Both the position numbers and the translations under genes were made by a program. DNA of 14,350 bases from CAZMMV01 sp964567475 (lineage in GTDB: Bacteria > Bacillota > Clostridia > Tissierellales > Tissierellaceae). This document shows, piece after piece, positions 1 to 7,890 of this stretch (the first letter of the stretch is position 1; every line of letters starts with the position of its first letter). The stretch is from the NCBI GenBank assembly GCA_964567475.1, contig CAZMMV010000040.1:1-14350 (forward strand). Direction: 5' to 3'. The notes under the pieces were generated by a model that saw only the letters and a list, made by a program, of their open reading frames with translations, was not told the DNA's origin and searched no databases.

Positions 1-642
1 TTTACTTGATGTAAGAGCTAGTCCTATAACTTCCCTAGCTCCAGCTCCCATAAGAACCCTACTACATTCATCCATAGTAACACCAGTTGTTATTATATCA
101 TCTATTAAAAGTATCCTCATATTATTTATCGACTTATTATTTTTTATCTTAAATGAATCTCTCAAATTTTCCATTCTATTTATCTTATCTGAATGACTTT
201 GTGTTTTTGTAGCTTTAATCTTGATTAAATCCTTTATCAGAGGTTTTTGTGTTTTTTTTGATATGTATTTTCCTAAAAGTTCTGCCTGATTATATCCCCT
301 TAATGCTTCTTTTCTTCTATGCATGGGAACATAAATTATTTTATCTATTTTTATATCATTTTTATAATAGGTATTTAACATCATCTCCCCAAAAACCCTA
401 TATAGATAATTTTTCCCATTATATTTATAATCTTTTATTCTATCTCTTATAAATCGATTGTATACAAGGGAATAATATACTTTATTTATATATGGTAGAT
501 TAATACATATTTCTCTATCTATTATTTCTAAATTATCATAACAATTTTTACATATAAAATCCTTTGTATCTATACCTCTTTCTTTACACATAAGACAAAT
601 ATTCTCCATAGGGAAAAGTAGTTGATTAATGGCCTTAAACAT
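1..642 (-). CDS. comF: ComF family phosphoribosyltransferase-like protein, C-terminus cut by window edge
   Basis: The reading frame is open for 214 codons from the ATG at 640-642 down to base 1 without a stop, so only the last residues of a usual 220-240-residue ComF are missing. Near the N-terminus, Cys16, Cys19, Cys31 and Cys34 form the two CxxC pairs of the ComF zinc finger. At about residues 180-187 lies IDDIITTG, the PRPP-binding loop of type I phosphoribosyltransferases. ComF proteins are cytoplasmic and in competent bacteria take part in handling incoming single-stranded DNA with the ComFA helicase and DprA; the enzymatic substrate is not established. GGAGTG eight bases upstream supports the start. 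The gene begins 21 bases after the recD2 stop, so the two are probably cotranscribed. Family assignment is firm; a role in competence here is only inferred. Confidence 0.88.
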   Translation of the reverse strand, partial: MFKAINQLLFPMENICLMCKERGIDTKDFICKNCYDNLEIIDREICINLPYINKVYYSLVYNRFIRDRIKDYKYNGKNYLYRVFGEMMLNTYYKNDIKIDKIIYVPMHRRKEALRGYNQAELLGKYISKKTQKPLIKDLIKIKATKTQSHSDKINRMENLRDSFKIKNNKSINNMRILLIDDIITTGVTMDECSRVLMGAGAREVIGLALTSSK

Positions 643-663
643 TTTATCACTCCATTGTATGGA

Positions 664-2880
664 TTATTTCATAAAAGCAGAAACATAACTTCTGATTTTC
701 TTATCTAATGCAGAGTATCTTCTTGTTATTCTATTGTTTTTTATCATCATATATAAATACTTTTCCTGACCTACTAATACAACTAGTTTTCTCGCCCTAG
801 TTATAGCAGTATATAACAAGTTTCTAGTCATTAACATAGGTGGTCCCCAGCTTATGGGCATAACTATCACAGGGAATTCTGATCCTTGAGATTTATGAAC
901 TGTGGTTGCATAAGCTAGTTTTAATTCATCTAATTGTGTAAAATCATACTCTACTAGTTTCTCATCATCAAATAAAACCTGAAGAGTGCTATCATCATTA
1001 TCTATTTCCTGTATGTAGCCAAAGTCTCCATTAAAAACGCCTTCTCCACTATTCATTTCTAGTCTATGTTTCATTACTTTCCATTCTATAGTGTAGTTGT
1101 TTTTAATTTGCATTATCTTATCTCCAACTCTAAATAGCTCATCCCCTATTTGTTTTTCTGCCTTAGAATCATCCTTTGGATTTAATGTTTCTTGTAAATA
1201 TTTGTTAAGTGAATTGATTCCTACTTCTCCTTTTTTCATAGGAGTTAGAACTTGTATATCTTTTAAACTGTCTATTCCATAAAACTCAGGAAGTCTATCT
1301 TTACAAAGAGATATAACAGTATTCAATAAATGTTCTTTAGTAGGACTATTTATAAAGAAAAAGTCCTTATCTTTTTCATTTAAAATGGGAGCTTGTCCCT
1401 TATTGATTTTATGGGCATTTAGTACTATCATACTCTCTTCTGATTGCCTAAATATCTCATCTAATATAACTATCTTAATTACTTCTGAAGATATAATATC
1501 CTTTAAGACATTTCCTGGTCCCACTGAAGGAAGTTGATCTATATCTCCTACTAATACTAGCCTAGTTCCAGGATTTAGTGCTTTTAGCAGAGAATTCATA
1601 AGCATTATATCTATCATAGAAGCTTCATCTATTATTAAGATATCTGAATCTATTGGTGTATCCTCATCTTTTCCAAAGGCCATACCTGTTCCTTCATCCA
1701 TAAAGGAATATTCCAGTAATCTATGTATAGTCCTTGCTTCTATTCCTGTAGTTTCAGTCATTCTCTTAGCTGCCCTTCCTGTAGGAGCTGCCAATTGCAC
1801 TGAAAGACTTAATTTTTCACATATCTTAATTATTCCATTTATAATAGTAGTTTTACCTGTACCTGGTCCACCAGTAATAACTACTAAACCATTTTCTAAG
1901 GCTTCCTTAATAGCTAGTACTTGATTATTTGCAAAGCTTATACCATCTTCTTTTTCTATTGATTTTATTTCTTCTTCTATATCTATTTCATTTTCTTTTA
2001 ATTTCACTTGAGATAGTTCTATAAGTTTTCTAGCTACATTGTTTTCTGCTACATGATAGGGAGTATAATATATTATTCTTTCTTCTTCATCATTTATGCT
2101 ATGTATAGAACCTCGGATACTCAATCCTCTTATCCCATCTACTATCAGGTCTTCTTCAGCATCTAAAAGACTTAGTGCCTCTTTTATTAACTGTGCTTCT
2201 GGTAAATAGCAATGTCCATTTCCTGCTGCAGACATAATTATGTATTTTATTCCAGCTTCTATTCTGTAAGGTGATTCTTTATTGACACCCATTTTTGATG
2301 CTATATTGTCTGCAGTTCTAAATCCTATGCCATAAACATCTTCAGATAGTTTATAAGGATTTTCTTTAATTACTCCCACAGTTTCTTTACCATATTTTTT
2401 ATATATTTTTATTCCTTGATTTACTCCTATGTCGTATTGCTGCAAAAACACCATAGTATCTCTTATTTCTCTTTGTTCTTCATAAGCTCCTACTATCTTT
2501 TCTAACTTTTTTTCCCCAATTCCCTTTATCTTTTTCAATTTCTCTGGGTTATATTGTATTACTTCTAAAGAATCTAAACCAAATTCCTCTACTATTCCTT
2601 TAGCAGTCTTTGGTCCAATATGAGGTATAAGTCCGGAGGCGAGATAATTTTCTATGCCTTTTAAGGTGGATGGGACCACAGTTTCTATACTATTAAAATT
2701 TAATTGTTCCCCATAAGTAGGATGATAAATCCAGTCTCCTTCAACCTTAACAGACTCTTCTAAATTTATAATGGCAGCATTACCAACAATAGTAACCATA
2801 CCATCTGATGTATTTAGTTTTGCAACAGTATAACCATTAGATTCATTTCGAAATATAATATCTTCTATGGTACCTTCCAT
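664..2880 (-). CDS. recD2: RecD2-type ATP-dependent 5'-3' DNA helicase (5' end broken by assembly gap)
   Basis: This is a superfamily 1B DNA helicase of the RecD2/YrrC family, which unwinds DNA 5' to 3' without RecBC and acts in repair and replication fork maintenance. Counting from the methionine at 2878-2880, an N-terminal OB-like domain (1-70) is followed by helix-hairpin-helix repeats (about 75-200). Then come Walker A GGPGTGKTT (337-345), Walker B LIIDEAS (415-421), motif III GDIDQLPSVGPG (445-456), the arginine finger region DEIFRQ (about 474-479), and late motifs VHKSQGSEF and YTAITRARK. The 738 residues shown are within the family range. The N gap begins exactly at this methionine, but the repeated copy after the gap shows that the true start is probably three codons earlier, at the ATG on 3042-3044 preceded by GGAGGTG, giving a 741-residue protein once the duplication is collapsed. 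Confidence 0.95.
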   Translation of the reverse strand: MEGTIEDIIFRNESNGYTVAKLNTSDGMVTIVGNAAIINLEESVKVEGDWIYHPTYGEQLNFNSIETVVPSTLKGIENYLASGLIPHIGPKTAKGIVEEFGLDSLEVIQYNPEKLKKIKGIGEKKLEKIVGAYEEQREIRDTMVFLQQYDIGVNQGIKIYKKYGKETVGVIKENPYKLSEDVYGIGFRTADNIASKMGVNKESPYRIEAGIKYIIMSAAGNGHCYLPEAQLIKEALSLLDAEEDLIVDGIRGLSIRGSIHSINDEEERIIYYTPYHVAENNVARKLIELSQVKLKENEIDIEEEIKSIEKEDGISFANNQVLAIKEALENGLVVITGGPGTGKTTIINGIIKICEKLSLSVQLAAPTGRAAKRMTETTGIEARTIHRLLEYSFMDEGTGMAFGKDEDTPIDSDILIIDEASMIDIMLMNSLLKALNPGTRLVLVGDIDQLPSVGPGNVLKDIISSEVIKIVILDEIFRQSEESMIVLNAHKINKGQAPILNEKDKDFFFINSPTKEHLLNTVISLCKDRLPEFYGIDSLKDIQVLTPMKKGEVGINSLNKYLQETLNPKDDSKAEKQIGDELFRVGDKIMQIKNNYTIEWKVMKHRLEMNSGEGVFNGDFGYIQEIDNDDSTLQVLFDDEKLVEYDFTQLDELKLAYATTVHKSQGSEFPVIVMPISWGPPMLMTRNLLYTAITRARKLVVLVGQEKYLYMMIKNNRITRRYSALDKKIRSYVSAFMK
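2826..2880. repeat. 55-bp direct duplication, copy 1, left of the N gap
   Basis: These 55 bases are identical to 2981-3035 and end exactly where the N run begins. They encode the first 18 residues of RecD2 counted from MEGTIED. The exact abutment on the gap suggests a contig end rather than a genomic repeat. Confidence 0.95.
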
Positions 2881-2980
2881 NNNNNNNNNNNNNNNNNNNN
2901 NNNNNNNNNNNNNNNNNNNNNNNNNNNNNNNNNNNNNNNNNNNNNNNNNNNNNNNNNNNNNNNNNNNNNNNNNNNNNNNN
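2881..2980. other. Assembly gap of 100 N
   Basis: Exactly 100 N, the conventional filler for a gap of unknown length. Since the flanks carry the same 55 bases, the real distance is probably minus 55, meaning the contigs overlap and no sequence is missing. Confidence 0.95.
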
Positions 2981-3044
2981 CAGTATAACCATTAGATTCA
3001 TTTCGAAATATAATATCTTCTATGGTACCTTCCATGCTTAGCAT
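2981..3044 (-). CDS. recD2: Duplicate 5' end of recD2, containing the likely true start codon
   Basis: Bases 2981-3035 repeat the first 18 codons of recD2 and continue upstream into the natural leader. Reading on the minus strand, GGAGGTG (3051-3057) is followed by six bases and the ATG at 3042-3044, giving Met-Leu-Ser before the MEGTIED start. A GTG at 3051-3053 is in frame but lies inside the ribosome binding site and is unlikely to be used. This is not a second gene: it is the missing 5' end of the interrupted recD2. The frame is not kept across the 100 N, so automatic annotation will either shorten recD2 or call a spurious small ORF here. Confidence 0.85.
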
Positions 3045-3082
3045 ATTCTTCACCTCCGACTTATTACTTTATATATCATTAA

Positions 3083-3111
3083 ATTATTTCTATATCATTA
3101 CTAACTTTCAA
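3083..3111 (-). promoter_or_regulatory. Possible recD2 promoter
   Basis: On the minus strand, TTGAAA (3106-3111) lies 17 bases from AATAAT (3083-3088). The spacing is good but the -10 is only a fair match in AT-rich DNA. No good terminator follows metK, so readthrough from metK is an alternative. The GGTAAT/ATTACC hairpin at 3158-3176 lacks a U tract. Confidence 0.35.
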
Positions 3112-3181
3112 GGAGTCTTATTCTCTGACTTTAATCCACAATTTAAAATTCACAATTGGTAATAAGTAAAATTACCATAGA

Positions 3182-4354
3182 TTAATCCCTAAGTAATTCT
3201 ACCTTGTCTGTTTTTTCCCAAGTTAAATCTAAATCTTCTCTTCCAAAATGTCCATAAGCTGATAATTGTGCATATATTGGTCTTTTTAAATCTAAGTCTT
3301 TTATTATTGCTGCTGGTCTTAGATCGAAATTTTTATTTATCTTTTCTATTATCTTTTCATCTGAAATTTTTCCAGTTCCAAATGTATTTACATATACTGA
3401 TAAAGGTCTTGCTACCCCTATAGCATATGCTAAACCTACTTCACATTTATCTGCTAAACCTGCTGCTACTATATTTTTAGCTACATATCTTGCTGCATAT
3501 GCTGCAGATCTATCTACTTTTGTTGCATCTTTTCCTGAAAAAGCTCCTCCACCATGTCTAGAATATCCGCCATAGGTATCTACTATTATTTTTCTTCCTG
3601 TAAGACCTGAATCTCCAGTAGGTCCTCCTATTACAAATCTTCCTGTAGGATTTACATAGTATTTTGTATTTTCATCTAATAATTCTTTTGGAATTATTTT
3701 ATTAATTACATGTTCTATTATATCTTTTCTTATGGTTTCTAAATCAACATCAGATTTGTGTTGAGTAGATACTACTACATTTTCTATTCTAACAGGAGTA
3801 TCTCCTTTGTATTCTACAGTTACCTGTGTTTTTCCATCTGGTCTTAAATATTTTAGTGTCTTGTCTTTTCTTACATCTGTAAGCCTTTTAGCTAGCTTGT
3901 GAGCCAATGATATAGGTAGAGGCATTAGTTCCTTTGTTTCGTTACAAGCATAGCCAAACATCATTCCCTGGTCTCCAGCTCCTATAGTATCGTATTCATC
4001 TTTAGAGTTAGTTTTTTTCTCCATAGCTTCATTAACACCCATAGCTATATCTGGGGATTGCTCATTGATTGAAGTAAGAACTGCACAAGTATCCGCATCA
4101 AAACCATACTTTGCTCTAGTATAACCTACTCTTCTTATGGTATCTCTAACAATTTCTGGTATATCTACATAACAATTTGTACTAATTTCACCAACTACAA
4201 GAACCATTCCTGTTGTTGCTGTTGTTTCACATGCTACTCTTCCTTCTGGATCCTTTGCTAATATAGCGTCAAGTATTGAATCTGATATTTGATCACATAA
4301 CTTATCGGGATGACCTTCTGTTACTGACTCAGAAGTAAATAACCACTTTTCCAT
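3182..4354 (-). CDS. metK: S-adenosylmethionine synthetase
   Basis: Methionine adenosyltransferase makes S-adenosylmethionine from methionine and ATP, releasing phosphate and pyrophosphate; it is a cytoplasmic tetramer needing Mg2+ and K+. The 390-residue length is typical. Family signatures are intact: GHPDK (14-18) near the N-terminus, the hexapeptide region GAGDQGMMFGYA (125-136), GGPTGDSGLTGRK (243-255) and the glycine-rich GGGAFSGKD (268-276). The start is supported by AAGGAGG seven bases upstream of the ATG. The gene is preceded by a complete SAM-I riboswitch with a terminator, so its transcription should fall when its own product is plentiful. recD2 and comF follow in the same direction. 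The product also supplies the SAM consumed by the radical-SAM activase encoded at 7882-8799, though the two loci are separate transcription units. Confidence 0.98.
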   Translation of the reverse strand: MEKWLFTSESVTEGHPDKLCDQISDSILDAILAKDPEGRVACETTATTGMVLVVGEISTNCYVDIPEIVRDTIRRVGYTRAKYGFDADTCAVLTSINEQSPDIAMGVNEAMEKKTNSKDEYDTIGAGDQGMMFGYACNETKELMPLPISLAHKLAKRLTDVRKDKTLKYLRPDGKTQVTVEYKGDTPVRIENVVVSTQHKSDVDLETIRKDIIEHVINKIIPKELLDENTKYYVNPTGRFVIGGPTGDSGLTGRKIIVDTYGGYSRHGGGAFSGKDATKVDRSAAYAARYVAKNIVAAGLADKCEVGLAYAIGVARPLSVYVNTFGTGKISDEKIIEKINKNFDLRPAAIIKDLDLKRPIYAQLSAYGHFGREDLDLTWEKTDKVELLRD

Positions 4355-4384
4355 TTTATTTCCTCCTTAATTACCTTACCATTT

Positions 4385-4412
4385 AAAAAAACCTTTTCAA
4401 AAGAAAAGGTTT
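4385..4412 (-). terminator. Riboswitch-controlled intrinsic terminator of metK
   Basis: In the minus-strand transcript, AAACCUUUUC pairs with GAAAAGGUUU around a UUUU loop and runs into a U tract. The 5' arm (ACCUUUUCUUUU, 4399-4410) can instead pair with GAAAGAUGAGGU (4426-4437), the 3' side of the aptamer P1 stem, with 11 of 12 positions matched including G-U. These are the mutually exclusive states expected of an S-box off-switch. Confidence 0.88.
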
Positions 4413-4427
4413 AGCAATCTGCTCCAC

Positions 4428-4524
4428 CTCATCTTTCAGAACAAAGTTCTGCGGGATTTAGCACCTTGTAAATAACTGGTTGCCGGATTTCATAGGGCCC
4501 ATACCCTCCATCTCTCTTGATAAG
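4428..4524 (-). promoter_or_regulatory. SAM-I (S-box) riboswitch aptamer
   Basis: The minus-strand transcript shows the conserved S-box elements in order: CUUAUC opening P1, AGAGAGAUGGAGGG of the kink-turn region, GGCCCUAUGAAAUCCGGCAACC, GGUGCUAAAUCCCGCAG and the closing GAAAGAUGAG. CUUAUC pairs with GAUGAG to form P1. S-box RNAs bind S-adenosylmethionine; SAM binding holds P1 together, frees the terminator arm and stops transcription before metK. Its position directly ahead of the SAM synthetase gene gives simple product feedback. Confidence 0.95.
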
Positions 4525-4559
4525 GAAATATATTTATTTTTTATTATTACTACATTTAT

Positions 4560-4588
4560 ATATTATCATAGTGCTTTGTAATTTACAA
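4560..4588 (-). promoter_or_regulatory. Probable metK promoter
   Basis: On the minus strand, TTGTAA (4583-4588) is followed after 17 bases by TAATAT (4560-4565). Transcription would begin about 30 bases ahead of the riboswitch aptamer, as is usual for S-box leaders. Confidence 0.55.
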
Positions 4589-4626
4589 GACTTTCAAGGA
4601 AAAGCCTAGCACTAAGTTATATAAAT

Positions 4627-4672
4627 AAAAAAGCTACTGGAAAACTACTAATAGTTTTCCAGTAGCTTTTTT
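4627..4672 (-). terminator. Strong intrinsic terminator after proC
   Basis: A perfect 20-bp stem, AAGCTACTGGAAAACT against AGTTTTCCAGTAGCTT with flanking A and T runs, closes a six-base loop (4647-4652). It lies just after the proC stop and ends the hydroxyproline operon. Symmetric A/T tails would allow it to work in both directions. It separates the operon from the metK promoter. Confidence 0.92.
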
Positions 4673-4687
4673 ATTATTCTATCTTTA

Positions 4688-5482
4688 TTACATATTTTTA
4701 GATCTTTCAGCACAAGCTATCATAGCTTTAATAACTGCACTTCTAAATCCTTCTTCTTCTAAAACTTGAACAGCCTCTATGGTAGTTCCTGCTGGAGAAC
4801 AAACCATATCTTTTAAATCAGCTGGATGTCGACCTGTTTCTAAAACCATTTTTGCACTTCCCAGAACAGCTTGTGCTGCAAATGTATAGGCATCCTTACG
4901 ACCCATGCCTAATAGAACAGCACCATCAGCTAAAGCCTCTATAAACATGAACACATAGGCTGGTGAAGAACCACTAACAGAAACTACTGAATCCATCATA
5001 TATTCCGGTACATACACAGCTCTACTAAATCCACCAATTAATTCTTTTACTTTTTCTTTTTCATCTTCACTTATAAGAGAATTAGAACAAAGTGCAGTCA
5101 TACCTTCCCCTACCATAGCTGGAGTATTTGGCATTGTTCTTACTAGCTTTATATCCCTTCCAAATAAAGTTTCTATTTTTTCTAAAGTTTGACCAGGTGC
5201 AATAGTTATTATAATAGTATTATCATTTACTACTTCTGCAATTTCCTTTATTACTACTTCGTAAAATTGTGGTTTAACAGATAAAACTACCATCTCTGCT
5301 TTAGAAGCTACTTCTTTATTATCTAAAGTTACATTTATATTAAGATTTTTCTTTGCTCCATCTAAAGATGGTTGGAAGGCATCTGAAGCTATAACTTCTT
5401 CAGGAGAAACTAATCCTTCCTTTATAATTCCACCCATCATTGCTTGTGCCATATTTCCGCATCCTATAAAACCTAATTTCAT
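4688..5482 (-). CDS. proC: Pyrroline-5-carboxylate reductase
   Basis: ProC reduces L-1-pyrroline-5-carboxylate to L-proline with NAD(P)H in the cytoplasm. The N-terminus GFIGCGNMAQAMMGG is the Rossmann dinucleotide-binding loop, MPNTPA is present mid-protein, and the C-terminal AGTTIEAVQVLEEEGFRSA is the P5CR family signature. An ATG three codons upstream (5489-5491) is in frame but directly abuts the ribosome binding site AGAAGGG; the ATG at 5480-5482 has proper spacing and is chosen, giving 264 residues, normal for the family. It begins 24 bases after the hypD stop. In this setting it most likely converts the HypD product to proline rather than acting only in glutamate-derived proline synthesis; no proA or proB is seen here. 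A terminator follows directly. Confidence 0.95.
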   Translation of the reverse strand: MKLGFIGCGNMAQAMMGGIIKEGLVSPEEVIASDAFQPSLDGAKKNLNINVTLDNKEVASKAEMVVLSVKPQFYEVVIKEIAEVVNDNTIIITIAPGQTLEKIETLFGRDIKLVRTMPNTPAMVGEGMTALCSNSLISEDEKEKVKELIGGFSRAVYVPEYMMDSVVSVSGSSPAYVFMFIEALADGAVLLGMGRKDAYTFAAQAVLGSAKMVLETGRHPADLKDMVCSPAGTTIEAVQVLEEEGFRSAVIKAMIACAERSKNM

Positions 5483-5506
5483 TTTTATCATCCCTTCTAA
5501 CCTTTA

Positions 5507-7879
5507 TTAAAAGCTTTGTTCTGTACGTCCTATTATCTCATCTTGTAATACTTTACTTAAGTTTCTAAAGTGGTCACTATATCCAGCAACACGAACTATT
5601 AGATCCTTATATTCTTCAGGGTTTTCTTGTGCTTTAATCAATACATCTCTATCAACTACATTGAACTGTATATGATGTCCATCCATTGTAAAGTATGACC
5701 TAATTAAATTTGCCATATTATCTAATCCTTGATCTCCTTTAACAACATCTGGAGTAAACTTCTGATTTAACAATGTTCCACCTGTACTAAGATGATCCAT
5801 TTTAGAAGCTGATCTAATGACTGCAGATGGACCATTTATATCTGCTGCTTTTTCTGGAGATATACCTTCTGATAAAGGTTTGTGTGCTAATCTACCATTA
5901 GGACTAGCTAACATAACTTCTCCAAAATACACATGACATGTAGTTGGTAACATATTAATTCTATATTTTCCACCTTTCATATTAGGTCTACCATTTACAG
6001 CATTTTTATAATAATTAAATATATCCTGCATTATACTATCTGCATAATCATTATCATTACCATATTTAGGAGTCTTGTTTCTAACTAAATGAGCGATTAA
6101 ATCATGCCCTTCAAAATTATCCTTCAAAGCCTGATTTAATTCAGCCATAGTAAATTTCTCTTCATCAAATACATTGTATTTGATAGCAGTTAAGGAATCC
6201 GTTATAGTTCCTATTCCTACTCCTTGTAAATAATTAGTATTATATCTAGCTCCACCAGCGTTATAATCTTTACCGCTCTTTATACAGTCATTAGTTATAA
6301 CTGATAAAAATGGTGCAGGCATATATTTAGCATATATTTTTTCTATTTTATTAGAACCTTCTATTTTTATATCAACAAAATAATCTATTTGCTTTTTATA
6401 AGCCTCAAGTAATTCATCATAGGATTTAAAGTCTTCAGCATAACCTAATTTCAATCCTAATTGTTGATCACTAACCGCATCATATCCATTATTCAATGTT
6501 AATTCTAAAATCTTAGGTAAATTAAAATATCCAGTTAAGATATATGCTTCATTTCCAAAAGCTCCAGTCTCTACACAACCACTTGTTCCACCTTTACGAG
6601 CATCTTCTATAGTCTTTCCAGCATTTAACAACTCTTGTATTATAGCTTCTGTATTATAGAAAGCTGGTTGACCCCATCCTTTTCTAGAAATTTCACAAGC
6701 TCTTTTTAAAAATGCTTGAGGAGTCTTTTTAGATATTTGAACATTAGAACTTGGTTGTAACAACTTCATTTCATCCATACAATCCAATATTAAATAGCTT
6801 ACATCATTAACTCCATCATGTCCATCCTCAGTAATACCACCAGTATTTATATTAGCAAAGTCTGTATAGGTACTACTTTCTTTCAATGTTATTCCTACCT
6901 TTGGTGGTGCAGGTTGATTGTTAAATTTAATCCATAAGGATTCTAATAACTCTAAAGCCTTTTCATCATCTAAATTTCCTTCCTTAACATCTTCCTTATA
7001 AAATGGATATAAGTGTTGGTCAAGTCTACCAGGGCTAAATGCATCCCATGGGTTTAGTTCTGTTGTAACTCCTAAATGAACAAACCAATACATTTGAATT
7101 GCTTGCCAATAAGTCTTTGGTTTATTTGCAGGAACAACTCTACAATTTTCTGCAATTTGTAAAAGTTCTTCTTTTCTTGCTTCATCAGTTTCTTTTTTAG
7201 CCAATTCATTTGCTAAATCTTCATATCTTTTTCCTAAAAGTATTATAGCCTCACATGATATCCTCATAGCTTTAAGTTGCTCTTCTTTCTCAATAGCTTC
7301 TTTATCATTTAAGAAATCTAAGTTCTTAATTTCTTCATCAATATCATCTATATGCTCTAAAAATCCTTTTTCATATATAGCCTTTGAACCTACAGTGTGT
7401 CCAGGTCCCCTTTGTTCCATAAATTCTGTAAACATTCCTGATTCATAGCATTTTTTCCATTCATCACTCATTGAATTTAGTATTCTTTCTCTTATTGAAC
7501 GTTTCTCCCAATATGGAATTATCTTTTCTTTTTGTAATTTTAAATCTTTCTCATCAACTTTGAAACTTATTAAATCTCTTCCATTCATTACTTCCATATC
7601 TTCTAATGTATGACAACATAATTCTGGGAAAGTAGGTGCCATTTGAGGGCCGTCACCTTTTTCTCCTACTATTAATTCACCATCATTAATAGAAATTGTC
7701 TTATTCTCCATGAAATGTTTAAATGATAATGCTCTTAATTCTGGAATTGAAACAGAGCCTTCATATTTCAAATATGCATCAGTTATTAAATCAGCACGTT
7801 CCATGTATATTCTTGGTTCAATACTAAGACTTTGCTTCCTTAACTTTCTTATTCTTTCATTCATTCCTCTGTTTTCCAT
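5507..7879 (-). CDS. hypD: trans-4-hydroxy-L-proline dehydratase (glycyl radical enzyme)
   Basis: This oxygen-sensitive glycyl radical enzyme removes water from trans-4-hydroxy-L-proline to give 1-pyrroline-5-carboxylate. The C-terminal RVAGYSDHF carries the radical glycine Gly766, and GGTSGCVETGAFG holds the thiyl cysteine Cys435 with Glu437 two residues on. Asp279 lies in a TTELNPWDAF block. From memory, these match C. difficile HypD Cys434, Glu436, Asp278 and Gly765 shifted by one, and the C-terminus EIIGRTEQSF is nearly identical. The length of 790 residues also fits. The CVETG loop differs from the corresponding loops of pyruvate formate-lyase and, as far as I recall, choline and diol lyases. 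Start: GGGGG lies six bases before the ATG, inside the end of the activase gene. The activase upstream and proC downstream strengthen the assignment. The symbol hypD is shared with an unrelated hydrogenase maturation gene. Confidence 0.94.
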   Translation of the reverse strand: MENRGMNERIRKLRKQSLSIEPRIYMERADLITDAYLKYEGSVSIPELRALSFKHFMENKTISINDGELIVGEKGDGPQMAPTFPELCCHTLEDMEVMNGRDLISFKVDEKDLKLQKEKIIPYWEKRSIRERILNSMSDEWKKCYESGMFTEFMEQRGPGHTVGSKAIYEKGFLEHIDDIDEEIKNLDFLNDKEAIEKEEQLKAMRISCEAIILLGKRYEDLANELAKKETDEARKEELLQIAENCRVVPANKPKTYWQAIQMYWFVHLGVTTELNPWDAFSPGRLDQHLYPFYKEDVKEGNLDDEKALELLESLWIKFNNQPAPPKVGITLKESSTYTDFANINTGGITEDGHDGVNDVSYLILDCMDEMKLLQPSSNVQISKKTPQAFLKRACEISRKGWGQPAFYNTEAIIQELLNAGKTIEDARKGGTSGCVETGAFGNEAYILTGYFNLPKILELTLNNGYDAVSDQQLGLKLGYAEDFKSYDELLEAYKKQIDYFVDIKIEGSNKIEKIYAKYMPAPFLSVITNDCIKSGKDYNAGGARYNTNYLQGVGIGTITDSLTAIKYNVFDEEKFTMAELNQALKDNFEGHDLIAHLVRNKTPKYGNDNDYADSIMQDIFNYYKNAVNGRPNMKGGKYRINMLPTTCHVYFGEVMLASPNGRLAHKPLSEGISPEKAADINGPSAVIRSASKMDHLSTGGTLLNQKFTPDVVKGDQGLDNMANLIRSYFTMDGHHIQFNVVDRDVLIKAQENPEEYKDLIVRVAGYSDHFRNLSKVLQDEIIGRTEQSF

Positions 7880-7881
7880 TT

Positions 7882-7890
7882 TTATCCCCC
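7882..7890 (-). promoter_or_regulatory. hypD ribosome binding site embedded in the activase stop
   Basis: Minus-strand GGGGGATAA is at once the last Gly codons and stop of the activase and the ribosome binding site of hypD. This decides the hypD start at 7879 and suggests translational coupling. Confidence 0.7.

Noticed and set aside
249..452. Hydrophobic 67-residue ORF on the plus strand
   Set aside because: It lies antisense inside comF, has no ribosome binding site and reads as a shadow of an AT-rich gene.
2865..3053. Small ORF across the N gap
   Set aside because: It is the duplicated recD2 5' end running through filler N, not a gene.
3137..3176. Repeated CACAATT and the GGTAAT/ATTACC hairpin after metK as a terminator or mobile repeat
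   Set aside because: The hairpin has only six pairs and no U tract, and two copies of a 7-mer in AT-rich DNA are not enough to claim an element.
5507..7879. Annotation as pyruvate formate-lyase, glycerol dehydratase or choline TMA-lyase
   Set aside because: The GCVETGAFG cysteine loop, the C-terminal EIIGRTEQSF, the length and the adjacent proC all point to hydroxyproline dehydratase; PFL has two adjacent active-site cysteines that are absent here.
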